From assembly GCA_039707465.1 (NCBI GenBank), contig CM077643.1, positions 202,366,605 through 202,430,604 on the forward strand: a stretch of DNA of 64,000 nucleotides, in the 5' to 3' direction. The stretch's first letter is position 1; every line of letters begins with the position of its first letter. Positions 43,085 to 54,902 of this stretch are shown here, piece after piece. This DNA comes from Rhabdophis nuchalis. Its lineage: Eukaryota; Chordata; Lepidosauria; Squamata; Natricidae. The position numbers and the translations under genes are program-made. Below the pieces are notes generated by a model that was not told the DNA's origin, did no database searches, and was given only the letters and a program-made list of their open reading frames with translations.

Positions 43085-43425
43085 ATAAAGGTAAGGTAAA
43101 TGTAAATGTTCCCCGGCTTTAGGGGCGGTGCTCATTTCCATTTCTAAGCCAAAGAGCCAGCACTGTCCGAAGACATCTCCATGGTGTTGTGGCCAGCATG
43201 ACTAAATGCCAAAGGCGCATGGAGCACTGTTACCTTCCCACTAAAGTGATCCCTATTTTTCTACTTGCGTTTTTACATGCTTTTGAATTGCTAGGTTGGC
43301 AGAAGCTGGGACAAGTAATGGGAGCTCACTCCGTTACGTGACACTAGGGATTCAAACTGCTGAACTGCCAACCTTCTGATAGACAAGCTCAGCATCTTAG
43401 CCACTGAGTCACCACATCCCTAACA
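43085..43425 (-). mobile_element. tRNA-derived SINE, Sauria-type, near full length
   Basis: On the minus strand it begins GGGATGTGGTGACTCAGTGG, with A- and B-box-like elements (TGGCTAAGATGCTGAG; CAGTTTGAATCCC). A conserved body follows (CAGCTTCTGCCAACCTAGCA; GTCATGCTGGCCACAAC), and the end is a TTTACCTTACC tail. These are hallmarks of the abundant squamate SINEs whose tails resemble Bov-B LINEs. The copy is about 340 bp and moderately diverged. Confidence 0.82.
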
Positions 43426-45489
43426 TATAAAGGTAGTAGCCCCTTAATACTGTTGTACCATTTTTCGAATATAAAAAGATCATTAATCAGATTTCTTTGA
43501 TTCTTCCTTTCAGTTGTTGTGAGCTGAGTGATAATGTACAATACAGAGTACAACTATTTCATTTCATTTTGATCTAACATCTAGTAGTATGGAAGCCTAC
43601 TAACTGGGTTAATTTTTAATGTTTCCTTTCAGTAAATAAACGTGTATAATAACAAACTGAAATCCTGCAGAGATCACTATGTTGACTGTATTTACCATTA
43701 TTTTCTAGTCTTTGACATGATCAAAATTGAGACTGGAAATTCCATTGCTAAGCGATACAGTTGTAAAACACAACAGCATGTGACTGCACCATTTAGTGAT
43801 GGCAATACCAGCACTCCCCATTGCCCTATTAACCTAACTGACAATAACAATTCATTAAGCAAGTAACCTTTCCAAGCCAAGCTATCTGGTCTTGGTCTCT
43901 CCCAGTCCCAATCCTTAGTAAGGTAAGAGACTGCTTCCAACTTCCCCTACTCACAGCACAAAGAAGATTTTGGCATTGAGAATAGGAGCTGCTTTTCACT
44001 TTTTTTTCCAGCACAAAGGGGCTTTTGGTACTGTAGCTCTTGGATGGCTTTTGTGGAGTCAAGTGGAGTGTGAAGCTCAGCCCCAGCTTAGCCCATGGAG
44101 GATCCAGGAGGATAGAACCACTTTCCTTATGAAGTATTAAGTGAAGCCACAATATTGAAATACCAGTGAAAAACTAATGAAGATGGTCATAATCTTATTG
44201 GAGCTAAATACTACTATAAACCTATGGAAAACAGTTCAGTCTTATCAGTAGGGTTATGTAAAACCTCACTTTTGAAGCAATGTGAGCAAAATGGTTGTAT
44301 GCACATACACTCCCCACTGTATTAAGCTATCAACAGAACAGTCCTTCAAATATCAGGTTCAGAGGTGTACTGTGCAACCCTTTATCTTTAAAGAATACAA
44401 AAAGTGAGGAAAAAAACTTGCAGCACACCACTTAAAATGGTAAAAAAGTAGGTGGCAATGAAATGTGAAAAGTCTGTTCATGAGAAAATGCCTCAGGATG
44501 GCAATCTATTACAGTGCAGTTCTGAATAGACTGCTCTGACAGACTGTGCTGATAATAGATGACAGAGTGATAACAAAGTCAATAAAACAAAGTATCATGA
44601 GAGCCCTCGTTTATATTCATATAGCTCTGAGTTGGTATACACAAAAATGAATCAACAATCAGCATTATGAAATAAAAATAAAAATAGTGATACTAAATAA
44701 TCTGTTCATCTTTTTCTCACCTGCAACAAATTAGGCTTTCAATATGCAAAGCATCTTCTTGAAGAAAAACAAATGATCATGATTTCATTTAATTGTAATT
44801 TAATGAGGCATGATTTATTCTTAAAGTGATATACCAGGTGCATGGCAAAGAAACCAGTCCAGCCAGACTAACTGTAGCATTACTGTTTTTAGGAAATGCC
44901 TGAAATTAGCTAAAGATTGTGTTCATTTCTGTAATATTCTGCCAAAGGGTAGAAACAGAGAATGGAAACTCACATTTGCATTAGAATCCCATAGGATATA
45001 CACATATTTATCACATTTTTTAAAACTGCCTATCTATGATGATAATCTATGAATTTTGGTGCTCCAATTATGGATGTTGTAATCAAAGATTACAGTATCA
45101 TAATTCATCAAAGTTAAGCATTCACAACTGGGTATTAGTGCATAGCTGAAATTCTGGGTTAAAGAAGACCTATACCTGTAAATGAATTTTTACTTATCAA
45201 ATATTTGTCTTTGCTCACTGAGGAAAAAATAATAATTTACATTTGTAAATTGGTTGTTTGAATAGGAATCATTTTCCAACTTCAACAACAGTATTTCAAA
45301 GAAGACTTTTACAAGATGATTATAAAAACAAACAGAAAAAGTACACTATTTAATACAGAATGTGACTGTAAATAAAGCAGTTAACATTAGGTATCTCATA
45401 AATCAATTTACCCTTGAGAGTTCTATTAACTACTGGGAATTTTTCTGAAATCATACCTCAGTTAAAAATAGGAAGCAATCTGTGCAAAT
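43426..45489. other. SATB2 intron, no recognised feature
   Basis: AT-rich unique-looking sequence without a supported gene or clear repeat. Confidence 0.6.
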
Positions 45490-46398
45490 TCTGTACTGAC
45501 AAAGTACTGAAGTTTACAGGTGATACAACAGTCATTGGTCTCATTTGAGATGGTGAAGAGTCTGGATACAGAGGAGAGGTTGAACAACTGGCCCTGTGGT
45601 GCAGCCAGAACAATCTGAAGCTGAACATGCTAAAAACTGTAGAGCTTAATGTGGATTTTAGAAGAGCCCTCTATTCTACCACCTCTTACTATATTAGACA
45701 ACACAGGATCAACAGTAGAGTCCTTCAAGTTTTGGGATTCTATAATTCCCAGGATTTGAAATGGACTCCTAACATTAGAACCATCATTAAAAAGGCACAA
45801 CAAAGAATGCTCTTCTTGTTTCAACTCAGCAAATTCAGACTGCCCCAGGAGCTGTTGATACAGTTTTACAGAAGAATTTTTGAGTCTATCATTTGTACTT
45901 CTAGAACTGTCTAGTTTGGTATAGCAACCAAACAAGAGAGGTACAGACTTCAACATATTAGGACTGCAGAAAAAACTATTGCAACCAGCCTGCTTTCATT
46001 AAAAACCATGGGTCAGAAAGAGGGCTGAGAAAATATCTACAGACTCTTCACATCCTGGACATAAATTGTTTCAACTCCTCCCTTTGGCATGCAGCTACAG
46101 GGCATCACATGCCAAAACAACTAAACACAGAGACAGTTTTTTTGCTTGTGCCATCTGAACACCTAATTCCCACAGTACTGTCTTTTGTCTAAGTATAGTT
46201 ACACATGTAGTATGGCTGTATTATTATTATTATCTTTCTCTTCTGTTCCACTATCTTCTCTCACTGGTATCATTATTATGCTTATTATTACTTTGTTATT
46301 ACTGTTATTACTATTTTGTCATTTGGCATTTACAATGAGAGCTTATGTACCGGAGACAAATTCCTTGTGTGTCTAATCACACTTGGCCAAATAAAGTA
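45490..46398 (+). mobile_element. Decayed non-LTR retrotransposon 3' end (Rex1-like)
   Basis: Translated fragments on the plus strand resemble the end of a Rex1/Babar-like reverse transcriptase: a GDTTV palm-box remnant near 45520, then LKTVELNVDFRR, SQDLKWTPNI, IIKKAQQRMLFL and LPQELLIQFYRR. Several stop codons break the frame after about 45911. It ends with an AATAAAGTAATTC tail and a pentanucleotide repeat. Clade assignment is by motif wording only. Confidence 0.68.
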
Positions 46399-46448
46399 AT
46401 TCTATTATATTCCATTCTATTCCATTCTATTCCATTCCATTCCATTCT
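46399..46448. repeat. (ATTCC/ATTCT)n microsatellite at LINE tail
   Basis: Pentamer repeat with ATTCT and ATTCC variants, directly continuing the 3' end of the LINE relic. Confidence 0.88.
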
Positions 46449-48671
46449 GTTTCATTTTTTAAAAAAATCTGCAGCCTGGAATTCCTAATGAGTGCATTTT
46501 ATAGATTAGTTATTATTTGTTATTGATAACAAACTCTAGATTCTTATTTATGATTTAGTATAAAAATACTCAAAAATGTTACAGTAATACATTTTGGCAG
46601 TCAATAGAACAAACAGTGACAATTGTTTTAGTTTATTTCACTATGTGCATACAATATCTAAAGGGTTACAATCATATCTATAAAGCCAACAACACACATC
46701 AGCTTCTGCAACCGAGTGCCCTCCATAGATTTCAGGACAACAACATGCTAGATGGGAATTTTTAAGAGATATATTTCCAATAAATCTGAAGGGCAATGAC
46801 TTTGCAATTTTACAAACAGGCAATAAAATTTTTTATAATTGTTCTTAGCATGCAAGGTCATTCTTTAAACATATCAGAACTATGCAATATAGTGTGTCCC
46901 ATTATACAAAGAAGAATACAGAATGTACCTTGAGAGGCCTTCCTTCCTAATTAATGCAAAACTTACAAGCAGGAAATACTTTTTACTGAAAACATAATTT
47001 ATAATAAAACACAAAATTATCTTTTACATTCCAGTATATTAGGAGTTAATACTAAAAAAACCAAAAAGTCTACCTTGGTTATTTTAGTTTTCTATGCTTC
47101 TTAGCTCCCAGCAAACATTGTGATATTTTTTGGGATTTAAACTATTTCAACATGTTGAATACAATAAAGATGTTATTATATTATGCAGTGTTATTTTTCA
47201 CAATAGAAACAGTAAGGCTGCAATTCTGTATACATCTCCCTGGGAGAACATTCCAATAAAGTAAGCGGAGATTACTGCATAAGCATGCATAAAACTGCAG
47301 TATTAATAATGGTTTCTGATCTTCTATAAACAGATCTGTAACTTTTATGAAATTATTCTGGGTGCGCTTGTATATGCCTATAGTTAGATAATTATGTTTC
47401 ATAACATGTAGAATAACATTTCTATGTGGTATTATTTTAAATTTTAATTATCGTATATTGGTATGAGATAGAACCTAAAAACTAATTTAACTAATGCTTA
47501 ACGTATGTATCTCTCGTGAGATACCTGCTTAGGCTTAGAATGACAGTATTCAAGCTGATTTAAATAAAATGTATATAATGTGTAATGATAGAAATTCAAT
47601 TTTTAATATTAAAATGAAATGTTTTAGTCCTCAAAGAAAATGCTGCTATTACATTAGCTTAATAAACTGTCTTTATTAGGCTGTTAATTTTTAGGAAAGA
47701 CAATAAGTGCTTGTATGACAGAGGGGAATTGTGAAGAAAATGCAAGATTAAACCATAACTCCAATCACTACCCTATATTTAATTCATCTCTGGTGGGTTT
47801 TCTGAAGAACACCAGAAAAGAACATACAAACTCTATCTAGAAATCATGCTAAATTTTTGTTAATCTTAATAAATCTAGCCATGTTTTATTGTTTTGGAAT
47901 GTATTCTACAGTTTATTGTGATCGAAACAAATCTAGATTTCCTTAGGCTTATTTGTTTATTTGCTGATTTAAATAATTTATAAGCTGCCTTATAAATTGC
48001 AAATTGTGCTTTGGGCAGTGTACATACAGTAGACATACAATTATATTTAACTCAGTGCCAACAGATGATCCTGGAGACTTCACCACTACAAATACTAACT
48101 AGAATACTGTGTTTCTGTCACTAGAAAGTGATATGGTTGGTGGAATCAAAGACTGCTGAGAAACCAAGAGGGGCGAAATGGAAGCAGTCGCCCATCCTGA
48201 GCCCATCCAAAAGTGTAACTGTTTCATTCCTACATCCCAGTCTGAAACCAGCCTGAAATAGATTAAGGAACCTATTTCCTGCAGAACCTTTTGAAGGTGT
48301 AATCTTCCCTTCTCCAACATAACCATGAAATCAGAGCATCTCCTCCTATTTTTTATAAACTGTTGTAAAAATCCTTAGTATTGCAAGAATATTGCCTTGT
48401 GTGCCAATTTGATTTGAAAAACTGATAACTAGGAGTGGGAGCTATACTGGATGATGGTGAACAAAGTTGGCTTCTGGTTAATGGCTGCTTTTCTGGCAAG
48501 TCCTGTTTAATATGGCGGTCATGCTATGAAAACATCTACAACTTTCTTTTTCTCTCAATATTCCAAATGTGTTCACCATTCCAAAAAGAGTCCCTGCACT
48601 TGTTTAGAATTTTAACTTCAATTCTTTTCACCTGATGCTATTAATTTTCAGCCAGTCTTATTGAAAGGATT

Positions 48672-48673
<2 letters not shown>
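46449..48673. other. SATB2 intron; probable old L2 relic at 47950-48345
   Basis: Mostly AT-rich unique sequence. About 47950-48345 has the 3' end phrase of an L2-type LINE (ATTTATAAGCTGCC... in minus orientation) followed by minus-strand ORF2-like fragments ('GTGGAATCAAAGACTGCTGAG'-type wording). It is too decayed for certainty. Confidence 0.4.

Positions 48674-48717
<44 letters not shown>
48674..48717. repeat. (TG)n microsatellite
   Basis: About 22 uninterrupted TG units. Confidence 0.97.
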
Positions 48718-48721
<4 letters not shown>

Positions 48722-49015
48722 AGTGATAATCCATGAGAAATGGTCCATTTTATCGCCACTGATACTTAGTAATGGATAAAAGGAAGAGTGTACAAACTGA
48801 AAATTTTCATCAGATTCATTTCACCTCAGCTATAAAATCTAAGTGTAATTCCTCCAGAAACTTTAGAAGGCATTCCTGCCAAAGATTTCTATAAAGGCAA
48901 AATATGGAAATAGGCAAGAATATAATTTTTAGATATACAGTACACACACATACTAATGGAAGTAAGCCTAACTTTAAAAAAAATCTCACTTCCTAAGCTC
49001 CAGTACAAAAGGTGG

Positions 49016-49023
49016 GATATAAA
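49016..49023. repeat. Target-site duplication, left copy
   Basis: GATATAAA, repeated exactly at 49819-49826 around the MITE. Confidence 0.9.
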
Positions 49024-49109
49024 CAGGGGTGGGATTGAAAAATGTTAGCAAGTGGTTCTCTGCCAGTTGCTGGGTGGGTGTGGCCTATTTAGTTTCATGC
49101 ATTTTCACT

Positions 49110-49540
49110 CTTCCCAGGGTCCGGAGGCTTATCTCGAGCCTCTGGACGCCCTCTGGAGACCAGAAAGAGGCCCGTTTTCAGACTTCCGGTACTTCCAATA
49201 GGCCCATTTCCCCCACCCCCAGGCTCCGGAGGCTTTCCCCAAGCCTCCAGGAGGGCAAAAATGGCCTCTCCCAGGCTCTGGGGGGGCCCTGGAGGCTGGA
49301 AACAGGCCCGTTTGTGAACTTCCAGTACTTTCAAGGCTCAGCTTTTGCTCTCCCCAGGCTCCGGAGGTTTTTCCAGAGCCTCCAGTAGGGTGAAAACAGC
49401 CTCCCCTGGGCTCCCGAGACCTTTGGAGGTCAGAAACAGGCCCATTTTTGGACTTCTGGTAGGCCTGTTTTTTGCCCTCCCCAGGCTCTGGAGCTTCCAG
49501 GAAGGTGAAAACTGTCTCCCCCCTGCACTTACCTGGCATG
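49110..49540. repeat. Four diverged tandem units within the MITE
   Basis: Recurring order in each unit: CCAGGCTCCGGAGG, GCCTCCAG, an AGGCCCGTTT-like phrase, and ACTTCCGGTA. Unit lengths vary between about 110 and 140 bp. Confidence 0.75.
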
Positions 49541-49551
49541 ATGAACAGGCT

Positions 49552-49690
49552 GCATTTATTTATTTATTCAATTTATATCCCGCCCTTCTCCAACAGGATC
49601 CAGGGCGGCGCACAGGAATTTAAAACAACATACAAAAATAGTACCAAATATATAAATTTAAAAAACCTATTAAATGACAAAAAACCTGCG
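49552..49690 (-). mobile_element. L2 3' end fragment nested in the MITE
   Basis: In plus orientation it reads TTATTTATTCAATTTATATCC, then CGCCCTTCTCC and CAGGGCGGCGCACAGG. This is the same 3' UTR seen at 17337-17410, so it is a minus-strand, very short L2 copy. Confidence 0.8.
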
Positions 49691-49818
49691 CATGGAGATT
49701 CTGGGAAGGTGGGGTGGGCAGGGCCAGATGGTCCTTTCAACAAGTGGTTCAGCGAACTGGATGCAAAATTAACATCCCATTCACTTGAACTGGTGCGAAC
49801 TGGCTGAATCCCCCCCTG

Positions 49819-49826
49819 GATATAAA
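49819..49826. repeat. Target-site duplication, right copy
   Basis: GATATAAA, identical to 49016-49023. Confidence 0.9.
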
Positions 49827-49852
49827 TCTAATGAATAAATATAAATATATAC

Positions 49853-50258
49853 AAGTAGTCCTAACTTATGACCAAAATTGAGCCTGGCATTTCTGTTGTT
49901 AAGTGAGACATTTGTTAAGTGAATTTTGCCCCATTTTAAGACCTTTCTTGCCACAGTTGTTAAATGAATCACTGCAGTTGATAAGTTAGTAACCCAGTTA
50001 TTAAGTGTATCTAGCTTTCCCATTGACTTTGCTTGTCAGGAGGTTGCAAAAGGTGATCACATGACCTTGGGGGGACACAGCAACGGTCATAAATATGAAC
50101 CAGTTGCTAAGCATCTGAATTTTGATCACATGATCATGGGGATGCTGCAAAGGTCATAACTTTGAAAAATGGTCCTAAGTCACATTTTTCAATGCCATTG
50201 TAACTTTGAGCCATTACTAAATAAACTAATTACACTAATTCTAAGTCAAGGACTACCT
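49853..50258. mobile_element. Non-coding DNA repeat with short terminal inverted ends
   Basis: The left end AGTAGTCCTAACTTA and right end TAAGTCAAGGACTACC are imperfect inverse complements. The interior has the family phrases 'TTAAGTGA', 'TTGCTTGTCAGGAGGTTGC', 'GTGATCACATGACC' and 'GGTCATAA'. It is a very common squamate repeat type, here about 400 bp. No convincing target duplication was found. A more decayed relative is at 2005-2395, and part of it is embedded in the 14773 and 51492 MITEs. Confidence 0.7.
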
Positions 50259-50297
50259 TTATAATAGAAAAGCTAATTTAAAAAGAAAAGGCATATG

Positions 50298-50505
50298 GTT
50301 GTGATGGCAAACCTATGGCGCGTGTGCCACCTGTGGAAGGCCTATTTTGGCCTTCCAGAGGGCCAGGGGAGGCCATTTTTGCCCTCCCCAGGCTTCAGGA
50401 AAGCCTCCGGAGCCTGGGGAGGGGAAAAAACTGGGTCAACGGGGCAACTGGAAGTTCGGAAATGATGTGTTTCTGACTTTCGGAGAGCCTCCTAGTTAAA
50501 CTAGG
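50298..50505. mobile_element. hAT-like MITE, left-end fragment
   Basis: It begins TTGTGATGGCAAACCTATGG, matching the left-end type of the MITE at 21587, followed by GTGTGCCACC and GC-rich CCTCCCCAGGC wording. No right terminus is present. Confidence 0.6.
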
Positions 50506-50665
50506 CTCCCCTTAATCAACCATGCTAAATCAATGGAGATGAAATAGTTAACTATTATCAGCACAGAAAATGGATCCCAGAACTAGGATCAGTCAATCTA
50601 GAAATTTTCTCTTTCTGCTCTTTTTACTTTTCCCCCTTCCCTTGAGTATATGAGGCAGAGGATCC

Positions 50666-50673
50666 AAATAGAG
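50666..50673. repeat. Target-site duplication, left copy
   Basis: AAATAGAG, matching 50795-50802. Confidence 0.82.
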
Positions 50674-50794
50674 CAGCAGGGGTTCCCAAACTTGGCAACT
50701 TGAAGACTTGTGGACTTCAACTTCCAGAATTCTCCAGCCAGCTCTGGGAGTTGAAGTCCACAAGTCTTCAAGTTGCCAAGTTTGGGAACCCCTG
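50674..50794. mobile_element. Foldback hAT-type MITE
   Basis: Nearly the whole 121-bp element is one hairpin: 50677-50730 pairs with 50741-50794 with few mismatches, ending CAGGGGTTCCC...GGGAACCCCTG. A perfect 8-bp flanking repeat AAATAGAG supports hAT-type insertion. The left end carries an extra CAG triplet before the CAGGGG terminus. Confidence 0.88.
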
Positions 50795-50802
50795 AAATAG
50801 AG
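50795..50802. repeat. Target-site duplication, right copy
   Basis: AAATAGAG, identical to 50666-50673. Confidence 0.82.
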
Positions 50803-51491
50803 GATGAAAGCTTTCTTTAAAGACAGTACTTTATGGTTGGATAATGAGTACGTGTATCATTACAGAAAGAAAAAAGAACACTTTTACCCATTTTGGGAAA
50901 CACTTTCTGAAGTGATGCCAGCAGATCATTGCCATTTTTTCAAAACAAAACAGCAGGAAGAGATAATGTGTCAAACACAGCCACTTCCTGTTTAACTGCA
51001 TCCCAAATAGTAGGACACTGGTACAGATATACTTGGATATTAATAGACTGTATCAACTATATTATTCAAGCATTGCCAACAGGTTCTTTGCAGTTGAATT
51101 CCAAGTTGGCTTTATTTTATAAAATCACAATTCTTATTATTTGTAATGTATTTTGGAAGATGGATTCTTTGAATGTTTTAGATCCTTCATTTATTATGAA
51201 AATTCAGATTTTTATTTAGACATTTTTCTTTCTCCCTTTCTTCCTCTCTTCCATAACTTTAGAAACTAAAACATATAAGGACTAATTTAATGACAATATT
51301 ATAAGATCTACAAATGTAACTGCTTATCTTTTGGTCAACTTCAAAATGTCATTTTCTACATTTTGTCTACATTTATTATATTTGCTTTATAGAGGGTGAA
51401 ATATAACAATATTTATATACACACAGAGATGCATGATCCAAGTGGATGAAATATTTTTTCAGACTAAAAACAACATAAACAAGGCATATAC
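50803..51491. other. SATB2 intron, no recognised feature
   Basis: AT-rich sequence between MITEs; nothing supported. Confidence 0.6.
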
Positions 51492-51857
51492 CAGTGGTGG
51501 GTTTCAATTTTTTTAGAACCTACTCTGTAGGTGTGGCCTATTTTGTGGGCGTGGCTTGGCAGTCGTGTGACAGGGTGGGAGTGGCCACCTTTTAAAATGT
51601 GGTGAAACTCATTTAACAATCCTCTTGCTTAGCAACCAAAATTTTGGACTCAATTGTGATGATAAATTCTTTCTTTCCTTTCTTTCTTTCCTTTCTTCCT
51701 TCCTTTCCTTTCCTTTCCTTTCCTTCCCGTTGGGTCACTGGCAGCGGTGGGCCATATTTACTTCCAGGTACGCCGGTGGAGCCCCCTCTCACTGGTTCTC
51801 TAAATTTCACCAACCGGTTCTCGCGAGTAGGTGCGAGCCTGCAGAAACCCACCACTG
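51492..51857. mobile_element. hAT-type MITE, copy 2 of the 14773 family
   Basis: Same 14-bp perfect TIRs (CAGTGGTGGGTTTC and inverse) and same interior as 14773-15166, with high identity, but a shorter pyrimidine microsatellite (about 51668-51725). The flanking 8-mers (GCATATAC; CTTGGGAC) do not match. One flank has therefore been replaced since insertion, possibly by the GC-rich segment that begins right after it. Confidence 0.9.
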
Positions 51858-52136
51858 CTTGGGACCCTCAAGGACCCTGGGCCCTGATGGCTCTGCTCAA
51901 CCCCCCTCCCAGCACGGACTGAGCTTGGGGCTCCTGGCACCCACTCCCTTTCAGGTCTGATTTGCTGGGAGGCTCATCCAGGGCAGCTTCTCTCCCTCTG
52001 AAGCCTGATCTTTGCTGGCTTGGAAGGAGACACCAGGCTCAGCCAACCCAATTAGGTGGGGGGTCTTTAGAACCAAGCAAGAACCCCCTGGAAGGCATCA
52101 CAATTTGGCCTTCCTGTCCCACATGAGCCACCCGAA
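51858..52136. other. GC-rich unassigned segment
   Basis: An abrupt switch to GC-rich sequence directly at the MITE terminus. No recognised repeat and no convincing exon. Confidence 0.4.
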
Positions 52137-52500
52137 TAATTTAATTTAATTTAATTTAATTTATTAAATTTATAGACCGCCCCCTCTCCCTGAAGGGACT
52201 CGGGGCGGTGTACAGGAAAAATTAAAAAAACATCTAAAAACATTACAATACATACATAATTAAAATCGAATTAAATAACCCTGTACTAAAATTAGTAAAC
52301 ATTAAAAATCGTATCCCATTAAAACCAAATAAACAATTTAAATTACAGACTGGGGCGAGGAGATAATTTTTGACTTTTTGGCGGAAGGAGCGGAGGTCCG
52401 TGGTAGTTCTAATATCAGGGGGTAGGTCGTTCCAGAGGGTCGGGCCCATCACAGAGAAGGCCCTTCCCCTGGGCGTCGCCCGCTGGCATGATAGGCTGAT
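52137..52500 (-). mobile_element. L2 3' fragment with (AATTT)n tail
   Basis: Minus-strand frame with ORF2 C-terminal wording (RATPRGRAFSVMGPTLWNDLPPDIRTTTDLRSFR), then the 3' UTR with CCGCCCCGAGTCCC, ending in AATTT repeats at 52137-52163. It is 5'-truncated just after the point corresponding to the last ~50 residues of ORF2. Confidence 0.88.
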
Positions 52501-53045
52501 CCCCAAATGAGCATGGCTTTCATGGGGGGGGGGGGTGAATTCTAACGATGAAATAAAGGAAGATAAAATTAAGACACACCAAGAAAGTCAGCTGTGACTC
52601 TTCCTCAAGTCAACTTTGCAGAAATAGCGACAATGGCAACCAATAAGGAGAAACGCTGAACCCCATGTCCGAAGCGCAGCTGCAGGACACCCCGAAATGG
52701 CCAGAGACACACACACAAACACACACACCCTCTGGAAGGCCAGGCTTGCTCTGAACTGGCCCCTGGAGCAACGGCACCTGACTGGAAATGGCCCGAGGGC
52801 CCCCCCACCCCTCGGGAGGAGCCGAACTTCGACCAGAGAGGAAAGCGGGAAGGACTGGGCAGGCTGGGCATAAAGTCCAGTCTCTGTTTGCTGAGAAGCT
52901 GGTGGGAGGAGGAGGACGGTGCTGGAGGGATGCCAGGGATCCCCAGCCCCCCCCCCCCCGTCCTCCTTCTGGGCAGCCCCCGGTAATCGGGGCAGCCCAG
53001 CAAGACAGAGCTGTGAGAAGAAGCTGCCTTTGGGGACATAGGACA
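52501..53045. other. GC-rich island, unassigned
   Basis: It starts near a G-run (52527-52537) and includes CpG-bearing stretches and a C-run near 52950. Three minus-strand frames are open together across 52588-53061, as expected of GC-rich sequence lacking TA-rich stops rather than of a gene. None has a recognisable domain. Together with 51858-52136 it may be one GC-rich segment split by the L2 fragment. Confidence 0.45.
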
Positions 53046-54266
53046 TCCACCTTTGCTTCACTACTCTACTCTTATAATGGTCTGAGCTTCAAGAAAGAAG
53101 TTATGGTGCACTATTTTGTAAAGCTGAATTTCACATTCAAATTTATATTGTGTTCCATTAATGCCAAAAGTGATATATCCATATATCAGAACAGAACTAT
53201 GCATTTCATGAGCAAACCTAAACAAACTTCCCACGCCTTTTCCTTGGAAAAATGTTGAAAGAGAAATGAAATGAAAGTACATCAAACTGTTTTCACATAA
53301 GCACTTAATCATTTCCTGTCTGACCACTCCGCTCCACACTGGTCTCCTTGTTTCCCTCTCATGTTCAGACAATACTTCCTGGCATCTACCATTACCAAAC
53401 AAAAGGTACTATAGAATTCTTCATCATTCCCCTTTACAAAAAAAATTTGAGGAAAGAAAAAAATGAAAAAAGGAAAGGGGAAAATGCAGGAAGACTACCA
53501 AAAAAAGACACTGGTACCTCCCTGCCCTCCCACCCCAGCCCTGGTAAGCTCCCTTGTTATAGTCAGGGCAATGATGGAATAACAGCTTCATCTGAAAAAA
53601 TACATAATTCCATACACATTTAATTATTGCATCCATATACTTGAAAAGGTACTGATGAGAAAGTAATCACAATATATTTGTAGTTCTTGTAATATTGTTT
53701 TAAAAATCAAAAGTTAAATATGCTTCCGTGCATAGTCAGAACTAGAAGTAGTAGAAGTAAATTATAGGATGTAATTTTCCTGCTTGTTTGTTTGATTTCA
53801 TCTCAAATATACTCATGCAGACCTCTTTTCATCAAGCAGAAAAAAGGAGATATTTTGTCTTTAAAACCATTGCAAAATTAATAGATCAATGAATTTCAAA
53901 TGACAAAAAATCAACTATCTACCCTAAGTAGATAATGCTCAGGTCACCAATGTCTGATTCTCCAGTTTTATTAAGAATTTAATAGATTAAGTGCAAAAAG
54001 GTATTTTGGGGATCATTGTTTTTCTATCAGTTTCTAAAAGGAGATGAAATAAATTTAAACAATCTCCTCCATCTTTCCTCAATCATTTGGATCCAGTTTC
54101 TATCACATAAAAATACAAGTTATAGTTAAAAATATAAGGACAGAAGGCACTGTGTCACAGTCTTGTGAAATGTTATACAATTTTTGTTAATGCATTGTTT
54201 CAATTTTGCAAGGTGAGTGAAGAAATTGATTAAAATTGCTGAGAAGTGTCTTCCTCCTTTACTTTA

Positions 54267-54902
<636 letters not shown>

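Larger units (their letters stand above)
49024..49818. mobile_element. hAT-type MITE with tandem GC-rich units
   Basis: It starts CAGGGGTGGGATT and ends AATCCCCCCCTG, near-inverse complements, and is flanked by a perfect 8-bp duplication (GATATAAA), the hAT signature. The interior has about four tandem units of 110-140 bp, each with a CCAGGCTCCGGAGG-like start (near 49110, 49220, 49359 and 49482). An L2 3' fragment occupies about 49552-49690. Long chance ORFs across the GC-rich units are not genes. Confidence 0.9.

Noticed and set aside
45627..45956. Frames of 95 and 108 codons on opposite strands
   Set aside because: The plus-strand frame is a fragment of a decayed LINE reverse transcriptase; the minus frame is its shadow.
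49029..49539. Frames of 119 and 136 codons in the GC-rich MITE body
   Set aside because: They translate the tandem GC-rich units; repeats in the peptide mirror DNA repeats.
52588..53061. Minus-strand frame of 157 codons with two overlapping long frames
   Set aside because: Three frames open together in GC-rich sequence indicates lack of stop codons by composition; no domain, no splice context and low-complexity Pro/Gly runs.
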